Shown: one piece after another, positions 62,197 to 64,000 of the stretch
Layout of the letters: each line of letters starts with the position of its first letter
Position numbering within the stretch: the stretch's first letter is position 1
Origin: Flavobacterium glycines
Lineage (GTDB): Bacteria; Bacteroidota; Bacteroidia; Flavobacteriales; Flavobacteriaceae
NCBI RefSeq assembly: GCF_900100165.1
Contig: NZ_FNEO01000005.1
Span: forward strand, 62,001 to 126,000
Length of the DNA stretch: 64,000 bases
Direction of reading: 5' to 3'
Program-made: the position numbers and the translations under genes
The notes under the pieces: generated by a model
What the model was told of the DNA's origin: nothing
The model's input: only the letters and a program-made list of their open reading frames with translations
Databases searched by the model: none

Positions 62197-64000
62197 CTAC
62201 TTTTTAATGATTTTAATTGTCTCTAAAGGATTCGATTGTATTCTAACAAAATAAACTCCGGCAACTTCTTTTCCTAAATCTAAATGTACTTTTCCATTTT
62301 CAATGGTATAAACTGATTTAGAAATTAATGTTCCTGTAACAGTATAAATTCCTATTTCTACTGAGCTGTCATTAGTAGGTAAATAAACGTCAAACGGACC
62401 ATCTGTAGGATTTGGAACCGCTTTAACCAAATCAAACAAAGTAATCGTTTTGGCATAAGTACCCTCACATTCCTTCGAAGTTGTAACTTCTAATACATCC
62501 CCATTTCTTACATCGACACCAAAACTAGAATCATTGGTTTCAAATTGTAATACTCCATTAACATTTACCTGATAAGGAGCGGTACCTGACTGAATTTCAA
62601 CCATTAACTTTTCAGATGTTGATGTTGTTTTAGCTGTAATAGCCGCACTTGCTGGAATGACTATAGAATAGCATTGTTTTGCACTTGTTCCCGAAGCGTC
62701 AATACATATATCATAAGTTCCCGGATTAAGGTTCGTTAAGGCTAAAACTTTATTGGTAAAAGCTTTAGGGCTTCCGTTAACAGTTGCTGAATAAGTCAAA
62801 TTCTGACTGGCAGTGATAGTTATTTGACCATTGTTCTTATTTGGACAACTTTCGCCAACTGCTTCAATAGAATAATTTGTTGAACCTAAAGCTATGCAAC
62901 CATTGGCATCGACTGCCTGACCACTAGGTGTATTAGGACAAAGATCAGCACTGTTCTTAACTCCATCGCCATCATCATCTAATTGCCCTACAGCACAACC
63001 TGAAGCATTAACACTTTGACCTGTTAGCGTATTTGGACATAAATCAATATTGTTCTTAACGCCATCATTATCATCATCTAATTGACTTTGAGCACAACCT
63101 GAAGTATTTACACTTTGACCTGTTGGTGTATTTGGACATAAATCAACGCTGTTTTTAACACCGTCGCCATCATCATCTAATTGACTCTGAGCACAACCCG
63201 AAGCATTAACTGACTGACCTGTTGGTGTGTTTGGACAGATATCCAGACTATTTTTGACACCATCATTATCATCATCCAATTCACTCTGAGCACAACCAGT
63301 AGCATTTACTGCCTGACCTGTTGGGGTGTTTGGACATAAATCTAAATTATTTGGAACACCATCACCATCACTATCATCTGAAATATCAAATTTAAGAGGG
63401 AGAACTTCTGCTGTATATGAATTTTCAAAAGTGATATATGCAGTAAATGGATTCATCTCTGAAAGAGAAGAAGCTGTTACTGTATAGAATCCAGAAACAC
63501 CATTAACTGTTTTAAATATATAACTTTTCACAGGGGATTTATAGTTGATATACACAGGAACTAAATTATTTACAGTAAGATTTTTAGGCGTAGAAACAGC
63601 TCCGCTTCCGGTAAAAGTAAAAGTTCCGTTTGCACTAATTAAAACGGGGGTGTTAGCAGGAATAATTCCGTTTTTGATTGATGTACAAGAAACATTTGCA
63701 GATGACGTTACCATATTATAAGCAGTAACTCCTATTGGAATCGATGCTTCAAAGGGCAATGTCAAAGTTCTGTACCCTGCAAAAACTCCTGTGTAAGTGG
63801 CTGACATAGCATTAAAATTAAATGGAACACTAAAATCCCCTCTTTGATCAGCTAGTGAGAGTAAATTTGCATTATTGTTTGCAATAACATTCGTTGTAAG
63901 CCCTGTATAACCTTGAGGCACATAATAAATACTGTTCTTATTTGCAGCTAGTTGATACCAATTTTTACTTTGAGGAATTACCGTGACATCACGTAAATCA
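62197..64000 (-). CDS. Large type IX-secreted protein with thrombospondin-type-3 repeats, 5' end outside the window
   Basis: The frame is open to the window edge (601 codons seen including the stop); an apparent GTG start at 63921 is internal, because the upstream codons read DLRDVTVIPQSKNWYQ without a stop. N-terminal visible part: beta-rich, GYRTLTLPFEASIPIGVTAYNM, IPANTPVLISANGTFTF. Middle: five repeats of 33 residues (DDDGDGVKNSxDLCPNTPTGQ), the calcium-binding thrombospondin-3 type with paired cysteines. Then a SprB-like domain (GESCPNKNNGQITITASQNLTY) and a type IX C-terminal domain (about the last 75 residues; VPNPTDGPFDVYLP, GVYFVRIQS, TIKIIKK). A cell-surface protein; the catalytic or binding part must lie upstream. 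Confidence 0.85.
   Translation of the reverse strand, partial: DLRDVTVIPQSKNWYQLAANKNSIYYVPQGYTGLTTNVIANNNANLLSLADQRGDFSVPFNFNAMSATYTGVFAGYRTLTLPFEASIPIGVTAYNMVTSSANVSCTSIKNGIIPANTPVLISANGTFTFTGSGAVSTPKNLTVNNLVPVYINYKSPVKSYIFKTVNGVSGFYTVTASSLSEMNPFTAYITFENSYTAEVLPLKFDISDDSDGDGVPNNLDLCPNTPTGQAVNATGCAQSELDDDNDGVKNSLDICPNTPTGQSVNASGCAQSQLDDDGDGVKNSVDLCPNTPTGQSVNTSGCAQSQLDDDNDGVKNNIDLCPNTLTGQSVNASGCAVGQLDDDGDGVKNSADLCPNTPSGQAVDANGCIALGSTNYSIEAVGESCPNKNNGQITITASQNLTYSATVNGSPKAFTNKVLALTNLNPGTYDICIDASGTSAKQCYSIVIPASAAITAKTTSTSEKLMVEIQSGTAPYQVNVNGVLQFETNDSSFGVDVRNGDVLEVTTSKECEGTYAKTITLFDLVKAVPNPTDGPFDVYLPTNDSSVEIGIYTVTGTLISKSVYTIENGKVHLDLGKEVAGVYFVRIQSNPLETIKIIKK
62900..63380 (-). repeat. Five tandem 99-bp thrombospondin-type-3 coding repeats
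   Basis: A 33-codon unit is repeated five times in frame within the type IX-secreted protein, with a period of 99 bases. Each unit has a D-D-D-x-D-G-V-K-N calcium loop and a L-C-P-N-T-P block. Copies differ by few bases, so repeat number may vary between strains. Confidence 0.85.

Noticed and set aside
62900..63380. Regular repeats as a possible CRISPR array
   Set aside because: The repeat is in frame, encodes calcium-binding thrombospondin-type-3 units and has no spacers of variable sequence.
63919..63921. GTG as start codon of the type IX-secreted protein
   Set aside because: The frame continues without stop to the window edge and no signal peptide follows the GTG; the gene is simply cut.

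Overview
The window is AT-rich DNA from a member of the Bacteroidota, most likely Flavobacterium or a close relative. Evidence for this: several promoters with the TAnnTTTG -7 box of this phylum, type IX secretion C-terminal domains on the pectate lyase and on the thrombospondin-type-3 protein, start sites without obvious Shine-Dalgarno sequences, and a dense island of family 43 glycosidases. The species cannot be named from the sequence alone.

Layout. 1-870: the tail of an ABC ATPase and a conserved TIGR02757-type protein. 871-4080: a secreted multidomain pectate lyase with its own upstream regulatory region (an array of CCCC-centred repeats and a perfect 14-bp palindrome) and a strong terminator. 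4310-11056: a compact five-gene set (CheY-like receiver, membrane-anchored HEAT protein, processive GT2 glycosyltransferase, membrane alkaline-phosphatase-fold transferase with TPRs, YaiO-like outer-membrane barrel with TPRs) that looks like an exopolysaccharide synthesis, modification and export system. 11157-21460: mostly housekeeping genes: DEAD-box helicase, lactonase-type beta-propeller, BatA-like protein, a dihydroorotase homologue that has lost most metal ligands, a DUF4870-like membrane protein, a carboxylesterase, an FKBP-like lipoprotein, an S4 RNA-binding protein, a phosphoribosyltransferase and shikimate kinase. 21531-21944: two identical tRNA-Lys(TTT) genes and one tRNA-Leu(GAG).

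22203-61151 is a 39-kb run of 23 minus-strand genes, nearly all exported carbohydrate-active enzymes. Read in transcription order it is GH95, GH127, a divergent GH43, two tandem GH43, GH43, GH3, GH31, two GH43-CBM6, GH97, GH43-CBM6, GH43, GH115, GH43, an SGNH esterase lipoprotein, a CE6-like esterase, GH8, four CE1-like esterases, a Gfo/Idh/MocA oxidoreductase and a DUF1080 protein. The GH115 alpha-glucuronidase, GH8 exo-oligoxylanase type, nine GH43 enzymes and six esterases point to an acetylated, possibly feruloylated glucuronoarabinoxylan. GH95, GH97 and GH31 suggest a complex cereal xylan that also carries galactose and xylose caps. No SusC/SusD pair, endo-xylanase, sugar transporter or regulator lies in the window, so this is the side-chain and oligosaccharide-finishing half of a xylan system. 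The two last genes may add a 3-keto-glycoside route.

61505-64000: a small fibronectin-like lipoprotein and the C-terminal part of a large type IX-secreted protein with five thrombospondin-type-3 repeats. It is cut by the window edge.
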